Shown: positions 18,102-28,286 of the stretch, one piece after another | How the letters are laid out: each line of letters starts with the position of its first letter | Position numbering within the stretch: the first letter of the stretch is position 1 | From: Microbacterium forte | GTDB lineage: Bacteria > Actinomycetota > Actinomycetes > Actinomycetales > Microbacteriaceae | NCBI RefSeq assembly: GCF_031885415.1 | Contig: NZ_CP116871.1 | Coordinates: 2,914,001 to 2,978,000, forward strand | Direction: 5' to 3' | Length of the DNA: 64,000 nucleotides | The notes under the pieces: generated by a model | The model's database searches: none | What the model saw: only the letters and a program-made list of their open reading frames with translations | What the model was told of the DNA's origin: nothing | Program-made: the position numbers and the translations under genes

Positions 18102-20161
18102 CAGCTGTTCTCCTTCTGCGAGTGGTGCGGTGGTGGCGAGTCGCTCGTGTCGATGAACGCCCATCCGAACGCGCCGAGCTCGCGGCGTGCAACGGTCGAG
18201 CCCGTGAGCACATCGGCGCCGATCACGTCGACGGCGATCGGCTCGGCGCTGTGGTTGATGACGGTGAGGATACTGCCGCGGCGCGCGATCTCGACGTGCT
18301 CGGGGAGCCCGGGGATCTCGGCGGCGACCCCGGCCTCGGAGGCCAGCCAGCCCAGCACCGCGGTCATGCCCGCGTCGTCGGGGATCGTCGCGAGGTAGAA
18401 GCCGTTCCCGGCACCTGCCCGCTTGCGAGTGAAGGCCGCGCGCCCCGCGGTGCGACCGTCGGTGAAGCGGCCGAGCACCTCGGCATCCTGCACGATCAGC
18501 TCTTCCGCGAAGTACTGCCCGACGATCCCGCCCGCTGGTCCGTCGAGCGGTGCCTCCGACTGGCCGGGCCCGTCGGGCACAGCGTGGCTCGCGACCTCTC
18601 CGGCCGAATCCGCCGAGCGCACGGACTCGGGCGGCACGAGCGCACCGAAGTCCTCGAGCGCGACTCCGAGAACATCCCGCAGCGAGACGATGAACCCGCC
18701 CTCGCGGAACGCGTCGTCCTGGTCGACCACGTCGCTGAACGCCGAGATGAAGAGGTTCCCACCCTGCTCGACATAGGCGGACAGATTGGCCGCGCCCTCG
18801 TCGCCGAGCAGGTACTGCTGCGGTGCGACGACGAGCGAGTACGCGCTGAGGTCGCTCGTGGTGTTCACGATGTCGACCGCGAGGTTCTGTCTGTGCAGTG
18901 CCGCATGCCAGCGGTGCGCGAGCGTGAGGTAGTCGAGCGCGATCGGGTGGTCGCGGCCGTCGATGGCCCACCAGTTCTCCCAGTCGAAGACGAGCGCGAT
19001 CCTCGCCCCCGACGAGACGTCCGGAAGGTCGGGCAGCTGGGCGAGCTGACCACCGAGCTCTGTGACCTCTCGCCAGGTGCGGGTGTCGAGCCCCGCCTGC
19101 GGCACCATCGCCGAGTGGAACTTCTCGCTGCCCCGGCGCGACTGCCGCCACTGGAAGAACATGATGCCGTCGGCGCCGCGCCCGACCGCCTGGGCACTGA
19201 TCGCCGCCATCTGGCCGGGTGCCTTCGGGGCGTTCGTCGGTCGCCAGTTCAGGGCGTTCGTCGACTGCTCGGTGAGGATCCACGGCACGCCGGGCTTCAG
19301 GCCCCGCATCAGCTCGCGCGCGAACGCCGCCCCGCGGAACGACTCGGGGTCGTTGGGGTCGGGGTAGTTGTCGTCGCTGATCACGTCGACCTCGGCGGCC
19401 CACTTCCAGTAGTCGGCCGGCGGGAACGCGCCCATGAAGTTCGTGGTGATCGGCTGGGTGGCGCCCGAGGCGCGGATGATGTCGCGCTCCATGACGTACA
19501 GCTCGAGCAGGGTGTCGGAGGTGAAGCGCTTGAAGTCGAGCACGCTCGTCGGATTGATGCTGTACGGCGCCTTGCGCGGCGGCAGGATCTGCTCGAACGC
19601 CGTGTAGCGCTGCGACCAGAAGTCGGTGCCCCACGCATGGTTGAGGGCGTCGATCGTCGAGTACCTGCGCTGCAGCCACAGCCGGAAGGCGTCGCGCGCC
19701 GAGTCGGAGTAGTCGTAGTGCAGGTGGCAGCCGTACTCGTTGTTGACGTGCCACAGCACGACGGCCGGATGATGCGCATAGCGCTCTGCGAGCGCCGTGA
19801 CCAGCTCGGCGGCGAGGCGGCGGTACACCGGTGACGAGGGGGCGAAGGCCTGTCGGCTGCCCGGCCAGAAGGTCGAGCCGTCGGCATCCTGGGGCAGCAT
19901 CTCGGGGTAGGCGGTCGTGGCCCACGGGGGAGGGGATGCGGTGGCGGTGGCGAGGTCGACCCGGATGCCGCCCTCGTGCAGCAGCCCGATGATCTCGTCG
20001 AGCCACTCCCAGTCGAACTCACCCTCGGCGGGCTGGATGCGCGACCACGAGAAGATGCCGAGGCTCACCATCGTCACGCCCGCTTCGCGCATGAGCCGCA
20101 CGTCTTCGGGCCACACCTCTCGTGGCCACTGCTCGGGGTTGTAGTCGGCGCCGTAGTGCAT
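18101..20161 (-). CDS. GH42 beta-galactosidase
   Basis: Protein of 686 aa, usual for GH42. It hydrolyses terminal beta-galactosides and has no signal peptide, so it acts in the cytosol. MHYGADYNPEQWP and SWSRIQPAEGEFDWEWLD open the TIM barrel. The acid/base glutamate is in HVNNEYGCH and the nucleophile in PWILTEQSTNALNW. The trimerisation domain (VVAPQQYLL) and small C-terminal beta domain follow. The ATG at 20161 has GGAGA upstream; a longer frame reaches 20332 but begins inside the divergent promoter region and overlaps mmsA. A LacI-type palindrome stands 47 bp upstream. Confidence 0.95.
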   Translation of the reverse strand: MHYGADYNPEQWPREVWPEDVRLMREAGVTMVSLGIFSWSRIQPAEGEFDWEWLDEIIGLLHEGGIRVDLATATASPPPWATTAYPEMLPQDADGSTFWPGSRQAFAPSSPVYRRLAAELVTALAERYAHHPAVVLWHVNNEYGCHLHYDYSDSARDAFRLWLQRRYSTIDALNHAWGTDFWSQRYTAFEQILPPRKAPYSINPTSVLDFKRFTSDTLLELYVMERDIIRASGATQPITTNFMGAFPPADYWKWAAEVDVISDDNYPDPNDPESFRGAAFARELMRGLKPGVPWILTEQSTNALNWRPTNAPKAPGQMAAISAQAVGRGADGIMFFQWRQSRRGSEKFHSAMVPQAGLDTRTWREVTELGGQLAQLPDLPDVSSGARIALVFDWENWWAIDGRDHPIALDYLTLAHRWHAALHRQNLAVDIVNTTSDLSAYSLVVAPQQYLLGDEGAANLSAYVEQGGNLFISAFSDVVDQDDAFREGGFIVSLRDVLGVALEDFGALVPPESVRSADSAGEVASHAVPDGPGQSEAPLDGPAGGIVGQYFAEELIVQDAEVLGRFTDGRTAGRAAFTRKRAGAGNGFYLATIPDDAGMTAVLGWLASEAGVAAEIPGLPEHVEIARRGSILTVINHSAEPIAVDVIGADVLTGSTVARRELGAFGWAFIDTSDSPPPHHSQKENS

Positions 20162-20207
20162 GGGTCTCCAGGGTCGAGGTCGATGACCGGTCCTGACGAC
20201 CCTACTC

Positions 20208-20221
20208 GGGAAGCGCTTTCC
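20208..20221. promoter_or_regulatory. LacI-type operator upstream of the beta-galactosidase gene
   Basis: GGGAAGCGCTTTCC is a 14-bp near-perfect palindrome (6 of 7 pairs) with central AAGCGCTT, the same core as the site at 10948. On the reverse strand a TAGGGT follows it and could be a -10 box with the palindrome filling the spacer. The rest of the 170-bp divergent region to mmsA shows no clear second site. Confidence 0.6.
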
Positions 20222-20331
20222 TAGAAAGAGCATGCCTTGGGGTCTCGTGATACAAGGACGCCCTAGTAAATCGACGGATACCGAAGTACCATCGTCATAG
20301 TGCCAACGACGGCGCGAAGGGACATCGCACA

Positions 20332-21834
<1,503 letters not shown>

Positions 21835-21845
21835 CGATTCTTGTT

Positions 21846-21884
21846 CGTTGAGCGAGGCCGGCGAAGCCGACCGAGACGAAACGC
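21846..21884. repeat. REP-like element between mmsA and the acyl-CoA dehydrogenase gene
   Basis: The 39-nt segment begins CGTTGAGCGAGGCCGGCG and ends CCGAGACGAAACGC. It shares its ends with the element at 4145-4182 and with the four copies embedded in the gene at 28287. The inner GGCCGGCGAAGCC part can fold. It occupies most of the 68-bp gap inside this operon. Confidence 0.75.
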
Positions 21885-21902
21885 ACGACCCCAGGAGATG
21901 AC

Positions 21903-23108
21903 ATGACCATGACAACAGTCACCACCACCGCCGAAGAGCGCGAGGCCATTCTCGACGCCGTCCGGGATTTCGCCGACACCGAGCTCGCCCCGTTCGCGGC
22001 CGAGCGCGACGAGAAGCACATCTTCCCGCGGGAGTCGCTCGGCAAGGCCGGCGAACTCGGTCTCGGCGGCATCTACGTGCGCGAGGACTTCGGCGGCACC
22101 GGCCTCAGCCGCTCCGACACGGTCGCGATCTTCGAGGAGCTCGCCAAGGGCGACCCCGCAGTCGCCGCCTACATCTCCATCCACAACATGGTCGTCTGGA
22201 TGATCGACACCTACGGCGATGACGCGCAGCGCGGCCGGTGGCTGCCCGCGCTCACCGCGATGCAGGAGTTCGGCGGGTACTGCCTGACGGAGCCGGGCGT
22301 CGGATCGGATGCCGCGAACGTCGCCACGAGTGCGGTGCGCGACGGAGACGACTACCTGCTCACGGGCGTGAAGCAGTTCATCTCGGGCGCCGGCGAGGCC
22401 GCGGTCTACGTCGTCATGGCGCGCACCGGCGAGCCGGGCGCCCGCGGCATCAGCGCCTTCCTGGTTCCCGGAGACGCCGAGGGCCTCAGCTTCGGCGCGC
22501 CCGAGAAGAAGATGGGCTGGCACGCGCAGCCGACCCGCCAGGTGATCCTCGACGGCGTGCGCATCCCCGCATCCGGAATGCTCGGCGACGAGGGACGCGG
22601 TTTCGCGATCGCGATGTCGGCGCTCAACGGCGGCCGTCTCAACATCGCGGCGTGCTCGCTCGGCGGTGCGCAGTGGGCCCTCGACCGTGCGGTGCAGTAC
22701 GTGCACGAGCGCGTCGCGTTCGGCGAGCCGTTGGCCGAGAAGCAGTCGATCATGTTCGCGATCGCCGATATGCGCACCGACCTGCAGGCCGCTCGCCTCA
22801 TGGTCAGGGACGGCGCTTCGGCGGTGGATGAGCAGGCGCCGGACGCGACGATGCGCTGCGCCATGGCCAAGCGCTTCGCGACGGATGCCGGATTCGACGT
22901 CGCCAACCGCGCGCTGCAGCTGCACGGCGGCTACGGCTATCTGCAGGACTACGGCATCGAGAGGGTCGTGCGCGACCTGCGGGTGCATCAGATCCTCGAG
23001 GGCACCAACGAGATCATGCGTCTGATCGTCGGACGCGAGATGCTCCGACCCGCGGGGTCGGCGTCGCTCCAGCGGAGCGGCGAAGACCGGATGCGGAGCG
23101 CATCATGA
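21903..23108 (+). CDS. Acyl-CoA dehydrogenase, probable isobutyryl-CoA dehydrogenase
   Basis: Flavoprotein of 401 aa. It would oxidise isobutyryl-CoA to methacrylyl-CoA and pass electrons to ETF. YCLTEPGVGSDAANV and KQFISGAGEAAVYVVMART are the family FAD/substrate signatures, AACSLGGAQWALDRAV starts the C-terminal helical domain, and LQLHGGYGYLQDYGIERVVRDLRVHQILEGTNEIMR is the classical C-terminal block. Position between mmsA and mmsB points to branched-chain substrate. GGAGATGAC precedes the ATG; a second ATG lies two codons downstream. Overlaps mmsB by 4 nt. Confidence 0.92.
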   Translation: MTMTTVTTTAEEREAILDAVRDFADTELAPFAAERDEKHIFPRESLGKAGELGLGGIYVREDFGGTGLSRSDTVAIFEELAKGDPAVAAYISIHNMVVWMIDTYGDDAQRGRWLPALTAMQEFGGYCLTEPGVGSDAANVATSAVRDGDDYLLTGVKQFISGAGEAAVYVVMARTGEPGARGISAFLVPGDAEGLSFGAPEKKMGWHAQPTRQVILDGVRIPASGMLGDEGRGFAIAMSALNGGRLNIAACSLGGAQWALDRAVQYVHERVAFGEPLAEKQSIMFAIADMRTDLQAARLMVRDGASAVDEQAPDATMRCAMAKRFATDAGFDVANRALQLHGGYGYLQDYGIERVVRDLRVHQILEGTNEIMRLIVGREMLRPAGSASLQRSGEDRMRSAS

Positions 23109-23992
23109 CTCGCATCGCCTTCCTCGGGCTCGGCCACATGGGCCTGCCGATGGCGAAGAACCTGGTCGCGGCGGGGCACGAGGTGCACGGGTTCGACCTG
23201 GTGCCGGCTGCGGTCGAGGCGGCGCAGACCGTCGGCATCCCGGTCGCAGCGAGCGGAGCGGATGCCGTGCGCGACGCCGACGTGGTGATCACGATGTTCC
23301 CCGCCGGAAGGCATGTGATCGACGCCTACCGCACCGAGCTGCTGGCCGCCGCCCGCCCGAACACCCTCTTCATCGAGTCGTCGACGATCGCGGTCGATGA
23401 GGCCCGTGCGGCGCATGCGCTGGCGCTCGCCGCGGGGCATCGCAACGTCGACGCCCCCGTGTCGGGCGGAGTCGTGGGCGCCGAGAACGGCACACTCGCC
23501 TTCATGGTCGGCGGCTCCGACGACGACTTCTCGGCCGCGCTGCCGCTGCTCGAGGCCATGGGAAAGCGCATCGTGCACTGCGGTGGCCCCGGACTCGGGC
23601 AGGCGGCGAAGGTCTGCAACAACATGATCCTCGCGGTGTCGCAGATCGCGGTCGCCGAGGCGTTCGTGCTCGGCGAGCGGCTGGGGCTCGAGCATCAGGC
23701 GCTGTTCGACGTGGTCTCGCAGGCATCCGGTCAGTGCTGGTCGATCACGACCAACTGCCCCGTGCCCGGGCCGGTGCCGACGAGCCCGGCGAACCGCGAC
23801 TACCAGCCCGGATTCGCCGGTGCCCTCATGGCGAAGGACCTCGGGCTCGCGCTGCAGGCGATCGAGCAGACGTCGACCGATGCGCAGATGGGACGTCTCG
23901 CACAGCAGCTCTACGCGGCATTCGCCTCAGGAGACGGCGCGACCCGCGACTTCTCGGGCATCATCACCGACATCCGCGACGGCTCTGTGTGA
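23105..23992 (+). CDS. mmsB: 3-hydroxyisobutyrate dehydrogenase
   Basis: Protein of 295 aa. It oxidises 3-hydroxyisobutyrate to methylmalonate semialdehyde, the substrate of MmsA. The N-terminal Rossmann motif is FLGLGHMGLPMAKNL. DAPVSGGVVGAENGTLAFM is the substrate-binding signature, and the catalytic lysine is in GLGQAAKVCNNMILA. The CPVPGPVPTSPANRDYQPGF segment is characteristic of HIBADH rather than tartronate semialdehyde reductase. Its start overlaps the preceding stop (ATGA). Confidence 0.95.
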   Translation: MTRIAFLGLGHMGLPMAKNLVAAGHEVHGFDLVPAAVEAAQTVGIPVAASGADAVRDADVVITMFPAGRHVIDAYRTELLAAARPNTLFIESSTIAVDEARAAHALALAAGHRNVDAPVSGGVVGAENGTLAFMVGGSDDDFSAALPLLEAMGKRIVHCGGPGLGQAAKVCNNMILAVSQIAVAEAFVLGERLGLEHQALFDVVSQASGQCWSITTNCPVPGPVPTSPANRDYQPGFAGALMAKDLGLALQAIEQTSTDAQMGRLAQQLYAAFASGDGATRDFSGIITDIRDGSV

Positions 23993-24038
23993 CGCACTCG
24001 CGACATACTGAGATGACCACGACGGAGAGGGTTTCACG

Positions 24039-24815
24039 ATGACCGAGTACGAGACGATCCTGGTCGAGCAGCGCGGACGAGTCGGGTGGATCACCCTCAA
24101 CCGTCCCGAGGCCCTCAATGCGCTGAACAGCCGCCTCGCCGAGGAGGTCACGGCTGCGGCTGTGGCGTTCGACGGCGACGACGGCGTGGGCGCGATCGTC
24201 GTCACGGGGTCGGAGAAGGCGTTCGCCGCGGGTGCTGACATCAAGGAGATGGAGTCGATGTCGGCCGCCGAGATGCTCGAGACCGACCACTTCGGCGTCT
24301 GGCACGAGTTCGCCGCGGTGCGCACCCCGGTGATCGCCGCCGTCTCGGGTTTCGCGCTCGGGGGAGGATGCGAGCTCGCGATGATGTGCGACATCATCCT
24401 CGCCGCCGATACCGCCAAGTTCGGCCAGCCCGAGATCAATCTCGGCGTCATCCCCGGCATGGGCGGCACGCAGCGCCTGATCCGCGCCGTCGGCTATTAC
24501 AAGGCGGCCGAGCTGGTGCTGTCCGGCCGGTTCATGGGCGCCGAAGAGGCGGAGCGCTCCGGGCTCGTCTCGCGGGTGGTGCCGGCATCCGAGCTGCTCG
24601 CGGAGGCGACGACGCTGGCCGAGACGATCGCGTCGAAGTCGCTGCCGTCGGTGTTCGCCGCCAAAGCCGCCCTCGACGCCGCGATGGAGACGACGCTCGC
24701 CGACGGTCTGGCCCATGAGAAGAAGGCGTTCGCCGCGCTCTTCGACACCGAGGACCAGAAGGAAGGCATGTCGGCCTTCCGGGAGAAGCGTGCGCCCGAC
24801 TTCCGCAACCGCTGA
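24039..24815 (+). CDS. Enoyl-CoA hydratase
   Basis: Crotonase-fold protein of 258 aa. It hydrates enoyl-CoA such as methacrylyl-Co[10 protein letters not shown] forms the oxyanion-hole and CoA-binding segment; the two catalytic glutamates are in [14 protein letters not shown] and [20 protein letters not shown]. Having both glutamates argues for a hydratase rather than a 3-hydroxyisobutyryl-CoA hydrolase. GAGAGG lies about 12 nt before the ATG. Last of the valine-type cluster; no hydrolase gene for 3-hydroxyisobutyryl-CoA accompanies it. Confidence 0.93.
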   Translation: MTEYETILVEQRGRVGWITLNRPEALNALNSRLAEEVTAAAVAFDGDDGVGAIVVTGSEKAFAAGADIKEMESMSAAEMLETDHFGVWHEFAAVRTPVIAAVSGFALGGGCELAMMCDIILAADTAKFGQPEINLGVIPGMGGTQRLIRAVGYYKAAELVLSGRFMGAEEAERSGLVSRVVPASELLAEATTLAETIASKSLPSVFAAKAALDAAMETTLADGLAHEKKAFAALFDTEDQKEGMSAFREKRAPDFRNR

Positions 24816-24842
24816 CCTCCACGGAGGCGGCGGCGCCCGGCG

Positions 24843-24928
24843 GTTCACAATTCAGCATGCATGGCGCCATAGAGTCCCGTCGGCGCCGATCTGGCACGCC
24901 GGTCAGCGGTTGATGCTGAGCTGTGAAC
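24843..24928. repeat. Imperfect inverted repeat between convergent genes
   Basis: GTTCACAATTCAGCAT (24843-24858) and ATGCTGAGCTGTGAAC (24913-24928) pair at 14 of 16 positions around a 54-nt loop that itself contains paired GGCGCC blocks. It fills the gap between the hydratase stop and the stop of the reverse-strand gene at 24943, a place suited to a bidirectional terminator. Confidence 0.55.
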
Positions 24929-24942
24929 GAGCGGCGGGCGGC

Positions 24943-25386
24943 TCAGCCGCGCAGTGCGGCGACGATCTTCTCGACGCGGCGGTCGCGGGTCGCGTCCTGC
25001 TTCGCGTCAGCCACGGTGCGGGCATGCTCCTTGCGCACGGAGTACGAGAGGGCGTCGAAGGCCCCGCGCAGCGCAGGGTCGGCATCGAGGGCCGCAGCCA
25101 GGGCGGGTGGGATGTAGACCTGGCGCTCGGCGGCATCCAGACGGATGACGGCCTCGACCTCCTGGTCGATCTCCACACCGAGGTCGGCCCGCACGGCTTT
25201 GCTGAAGCCGATCATGTTCTGCCCGCCCATGCGGGCCACGCGCAGACGTGCGGTGCGTCCTCCGATCGTGACGGCGACCGGAAAGGTCTTGCCCGCCCCG
25301 AACGACGCGATCTGCTCGTCGGAGAGGATGATCGCGGCGGCCGGGCCACGGCCTTCGAGAGTCGTGTGCACGCGCAGCTCGCTCAT
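24943..25386 (-). CDS. YdeI/OmpD-associated, DUF1905-type protein
   Basis: Protein of 147 aa. The first half (VHTTLEGRGPAAAIILSDEQ to GQNMIGFSKAVRADLGV) matches the DUF1905 beta-barrel-like domain; the C-terminal half (VYIPPALAAALDADPALRGA then FDALSYSVRKEHARTVADAK and RRVEKIVAAL) matches the YdeI helical 'bacteriocin protection' region. No biochemical role is established for the family. Its start overlaps the stop of the SRPBCC gene (ATGA), making it the last gene of a MarR-SRPBCC-YdeI operon. Confidence 0.85.
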   Translation of the reverse strand: MSELRVHTTLEGRGPAAAIILSDEQIASFGAGKTFPVAVTIGGRTARLRVARMGGQNMIGFSKAVRADLGVEIDQEVEAVIRLDAAERQVYIPPALAAALDADPALRGAFDALSYSVRKEHARTVADAKQDATRDRRVEKIVAALRG

Positions 25387-25865
25387 GCGGGCAGTGTACG
25401 CCCGTGCCCGTCTGCTTCGGCCTCCGCCTCTGCGGCCAGCTGGTCGTTGCGCGCTTCGATCAGACGACGCATGTACTCGCGGAGCACGAGCCGGTCGACC
25501 AGTCGTCCGATCGGGCCGAACGGCGAATGGAACCTGATCGTGTCGCGCATCAGCGTGCCCCGCGGGTGCTCCTGGAACACGTGCTCGTGCCAGAACGCGC
25601 CGAAGGGTCCCGAGATCTGCCGGTCGCGGAACCCGCGCGGCGGATCGACGTCGTACACGATCGACCGCAGACGGAACGGGATGCCGAAGTGCCGTGCCCG
25701 CCAGGTGACGGTCGACCCTTCGCTGAACACGCCGCCCGCCGGACCTTCGACCATCGTCTCGCCGTACCGTGCCATCGACCGCAGATGCAGCCCGGGGTCG
25801 AGGGCGATCGCGAAGACGTGGGCGGGAGCAGCCGAGATCACGCGTTCGAGCACGAACTCGGCCAT
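25383..25865 (-). CDS. SRPBCC-family protein
   Basis: Protein of 160 aa from ATG at 25865. MAEFVLERVISAAPAHVFA begins a START/Bet v1-like helix-grip fold and IGRLVDRLVLREYMRRLIEARN forms the long C-terminal helix. Such proteins bind hydrophobic ligands; related sequences are often called cyclase/dehydrase or cell-division inhibitor SulA-like without proof. An in-frame extension to 25988 lies inside the MarR gene and is rejected. One nucleotide separates it from the MarR stop. Confidence 0.85.
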   Translation of the reverse strand: MAEFVLERVISAAPAHVFAIALDPGLHLRSMARYGETMVEGPAGGVFSEGSTVTWRARHFGIPFRLRSIVYDVDPPRGFRDRQISGPFGAFWHEHVFQEHPRGTLMRDTIRFHSPFGPIGRLVDRLVLREYMRRLIEARNDQLAAEAEAEADGHGRTLPA

Positions 25866-25866
25866 G

Positions 25867-26421
25867 TCAGAGGGCGTCCGGCTGCGGCTTCGGGTCGCTG
25901 AAGTCGCCGGCGGCCTTGCGCATGCGGGCCACGATCGCGACGAGCTCGGTCGCGTCCGCCTTGCTGACCCCGGGGTCGGCGAAGACATCGGCGTTGAGGG
26001 CGGAGGTGGCGCGTTCGACGAGTTCGCGGCCGGAGTCGGTCAGGGCGAGCAGTGCAGCGCGGCCGTCGTGCGGGTGGGGCTCGCGGACGATCAGCCCATC
26101 ACGCACCAAACGCTCGGCCGTGCTCGTGACGGTCGTCGCATGCACCTGGAGTCGGGCGACCACGCTCGACAGCGGCAGGCGGCCCGAGCGGCTGAACGCC
26201 AGCAGGCGCAGCATCTCGTAGCGGGCGAAGCTCAGGGCGAACGGCTTGAGAGCGGCATCCACCCTGGCGAGCAGCAGCTGCTGGGCCCGCATCACCGAGG
26301 TGACCACGGTCATGCCGTCGGCGGCATCCGACCAACCGTGCGCGAGCCATTGCCGCTTCGCCTCAGCGAGCGGATCGACAGGCAGAGGACGGGGTCGGAC
26401 CACGGTTCTACGGTAGGGCAT
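25867..26421 (-). CDS. MarR-family transcriptional regulator
   Basis: Protein of 184 aa, longer than most MarR proteins because of about 30 N-terminal residues. The winged helix is visible in LSFARYEMLRLLAFSRSG, LPLSSVVARLQVHATTVTS and the wing VREPHPHDGRAALLALTDSG. It should act as a dimeric repressor released by a small molecule. It heads the operon with the SRPBCC and YdeI-type genes and probably autoregulates. A shorter start is possible at the ATG in the ADGMTVV segment. Confidence 0.9.
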   Translation of the reverse strand: MPYRRTVVRPRPLPVDPLAEAKRQWLAHGWSDAADGMTVVTSVMRAQQLLLARVDAALKPFALSFARYEMLRLLAFSRSGRLPLSSVVARLQVHATTVTSTAERLVRDGLIVREPHPHDGRAALLALTDSGRELVERATSALNADVFADPGVSKADATELVAIVARMRKAAGDFSDPKPQPDAL

Positions 26422-26534
26422 CGGGCCGGGACTCCGGGGATGCGCCCGCCGGAACGGCGAGTGGTCCTCAGTCGCTCGTCGGGTGGAACTCAGTATCAGG
26501 GGACTAGAATCGACGCAGTCGTGAGGAGCAATCG

Positions 26535-27311
26535 ATGAAGATCTTCGTCCTGGTCAAAGAGGTGCCGGACACCTACGGCGACCGCAAGCTGAATCTCGAG
26601 ACAGGACTCGCCGAGCGAGGTGCCGGCGACGTCGTTCTCGATGAGATCACCGAGCGCGCGCTCGAGGTCGCGCTGAGCCATGCCGACAAGAACGAGGGCA
26701 CCGAGGTCGTCGCCGTGGCGATGGCTCCCGGCGGCTCGACGGCGTCGGTGCGGCGGGCGCTCGCGATCGGCGCAGGCTCGGCCGTGCACATCGCCGACGA
26801 GCAGCTCGCCGGAGCCGATCTCGGGCTCACGGCGGAGACCCTGGCGGCGGCGATCCGCCGCGGCGCACCCGACCTGGTGATCACAGGCAACCTGTCGACC
26901 GACGGTTCGGGCGGAGTGATGGCCGCGATGCTGGCCGAGCACCTCGGCTGGGCGCACGCGACCGCGCTCACGAGCGTCGAGATCACGGCTGAGGGCATCA
27001 CGGGCACGCGAGGGGCGGATGCCGGAGCGCAGCCGATCTCGGCATCCCTTCCCGCCGTCATCTCGATCACCGAAGCGCTGCCCGACGCGCGCTTCCCGAA
27101 TTTCAAGGGCATCATGGCGGCGAAGAAGAAGCCGCTCGAGGTCCTGACCCTCGACGACCTCGGCGTCTCGGCCGACCCGGGCGCGGCTCCCCGCACGATC
27201 ATGACGTCGGTCGCCGAGAAGCCGCCTCGTGCGGCCGGCGTGAAGATCGTCGATGAGGGCGATGCCGCCGAGAAGCTCGTCGACTACCTCGTGCAGAACA
27301 GGCTGGTGTGA
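26535..27311 (+). CDS. etfB: Electron transfer flavoprotein subunit beta
   Basis: Protein of 258 aa. It forms the ETF heterodimer with EtfA, taking electrons from acyl-CoA dehydrogenases. [20 protein letters not shown], the AMP-binding [20 protein letters not shown] and [20 protein letters not shown] are the family blocks, and [20 protein letters not shown] is the C-terminal signature. GAGGAG lies 8 nt before the ATG, and a TAGAAT at 26505-26510 is a likely -10 box. One-base gap to etfA. Confidence 0.96.
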   Translation: MKIFVLVKEVPDTYGDRKLNLETGLAERGAGDVVLDEITERALEVALSHADKNEGTEVVAVAMAPGGSTASVRRALAIGAGSAVHIADEQLAGADLGLTAETLAAAIRRGAPDLVITGNLSTDGSGGVMAAMLAEHLGWAHATALTSVEITAEGITGTRGADAGAQPISASLPAVISITEALPDARFPNFKGIMAAKKKPLEVLTLDDLGVSADPGAAPRTIMTSVAEKPPRAAGVKIVDEGDAAEKLVDYLVQNRLV

Positions 27312-27312
27312 C

Positions 27313-28284
27313 ATGACCTACCCCGAGAACCCGATCCTCGTCGTCGTCGACCTCGACCCGGCAGGCAACCCCGCCAGCAGCACGGCGGCCCTGATCGGCG
27401 CCGCCTCGACCGTCGGCGCACCGGTCGCGCTCGTCGTCGGCGGATCCGCGGATGCCGCATCGAAGGTCGCCGAGGCTGGAGCATCCGTGGTGCTGACGGC
27501 CGACGCCGACGAGACGATCCTCACCGTGCCGATCGTCGATGCGCTGCATGCCGCCTTCGAGCAGGTGCGACCGGATGCCGTGCTCATCTCGAACTCGATC
27601 GCGGGGCGCGACGTCGCGGGCCGCTTCGCGGTGCGCGCGAAGCTGGCTCTGTCGGTCGATGCCGTGGGCGTCTCGCGAGATGACGAGGGCATCGTGGCGA
27701 ACCACTCCGTGTACGGCGGCGCCTACCTCACCGACTCGGCCCCCACATTTGGGGCTCCGGTGATCACCGTGCGCCAGGGCGCTGTCGACGCTCGGGCAGA
27801 GGCGGTCGCGTCGCCGACCGTCGAAGCCCTGACCGTCGCGGCATCCGGCTCCCCTGCCGCCACCGTCGGCGCTGTCGAAGCGGTCGAGGCCACGTCGTCC
27901 CGGCCCGAGCTGCGCGGGGCGACCCGGGTCGTCTCGGGCGGCCGCGGACTCGCGTCGAAAGAGAAGTTCGTGCTCGTCGAAGAGCTCGCCGATGCGCTCG
28001 GTGCGGCCGTCGGCGCATCGCGGGCCGCCGTGGATGCCGGATACATCCCGCAGTCTCATCAGGTCGGTCAGACCGGTGTCTCGGTGTCGCCGCAGCTGTA
28101 CGTCGCTCTCGGCATCTCCGGTGCGATCCAGCACCGTGCGGGCATGCAGACAGCCAAGAACATCGTCGCGATCAACAAAGACGGCGAGGCGCCGATCTTC
28201 GACGTCGCCGACTTCGGCATCGTCGGCGACCTGTTCACGATCGTCCCGCAGGTGATCGCGGGCCTCGAGGCGCGGAAGAAGTAG
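27313..28284 (+). CDS. etfA: Electron transfer flavoprotein subunit alpha
   Basis: Protein of 323 aa. The C-terminal FAD domain is complete: [60 protein letters not shown] and [20 protein letters not shown]. The N-terminal half is less conserved, as is normal. One base separates it from etfB, and only two bases separate its stop from the next gene, so all three genes form one operon. The likely electron donors include the acyl-CoA dehydrogenase at 21903. Confidence 0.96.
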   Translation: MTYPENPILVVVDLDPAGNPASSTAALIGAASTVGAPVALVVGGSADAASKVAEAGASVVLTADADETILTVPIVDALHAAFEQVRPDAVLISNSIAGRDVAGRFAVRAKLALSVDAVGVSRDDEGIVANHSVYGGAYLTDSAPTFGAPVITVRQGAVDARAEAVASPTVEALTVAASGSPAATVGAVEAVEATSSRPELRGATRVVSGGRGLASKEKFVLVEELADALGAAVGASRAAVDAGYIPQSHQVGQTGVSVSPQLYVALGISGAIQHRAGMQTAKNIVAINKDGEAPIFDVADFGIVGDLFTIVPQVIAGLEARKK

Positions 28285-28286
28285 CC

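Noticed and set aside
14374..18213. Very long reverse-strand open frame (over 1200 codons) opposite the amylopullulanase gene
   Set aside because: It is the antisense shadow of GC-rich coding DNA; its translation is Arg/Val/Gly/His-rich with no recognisable domain, and the plus-strand protein is unmistakable.
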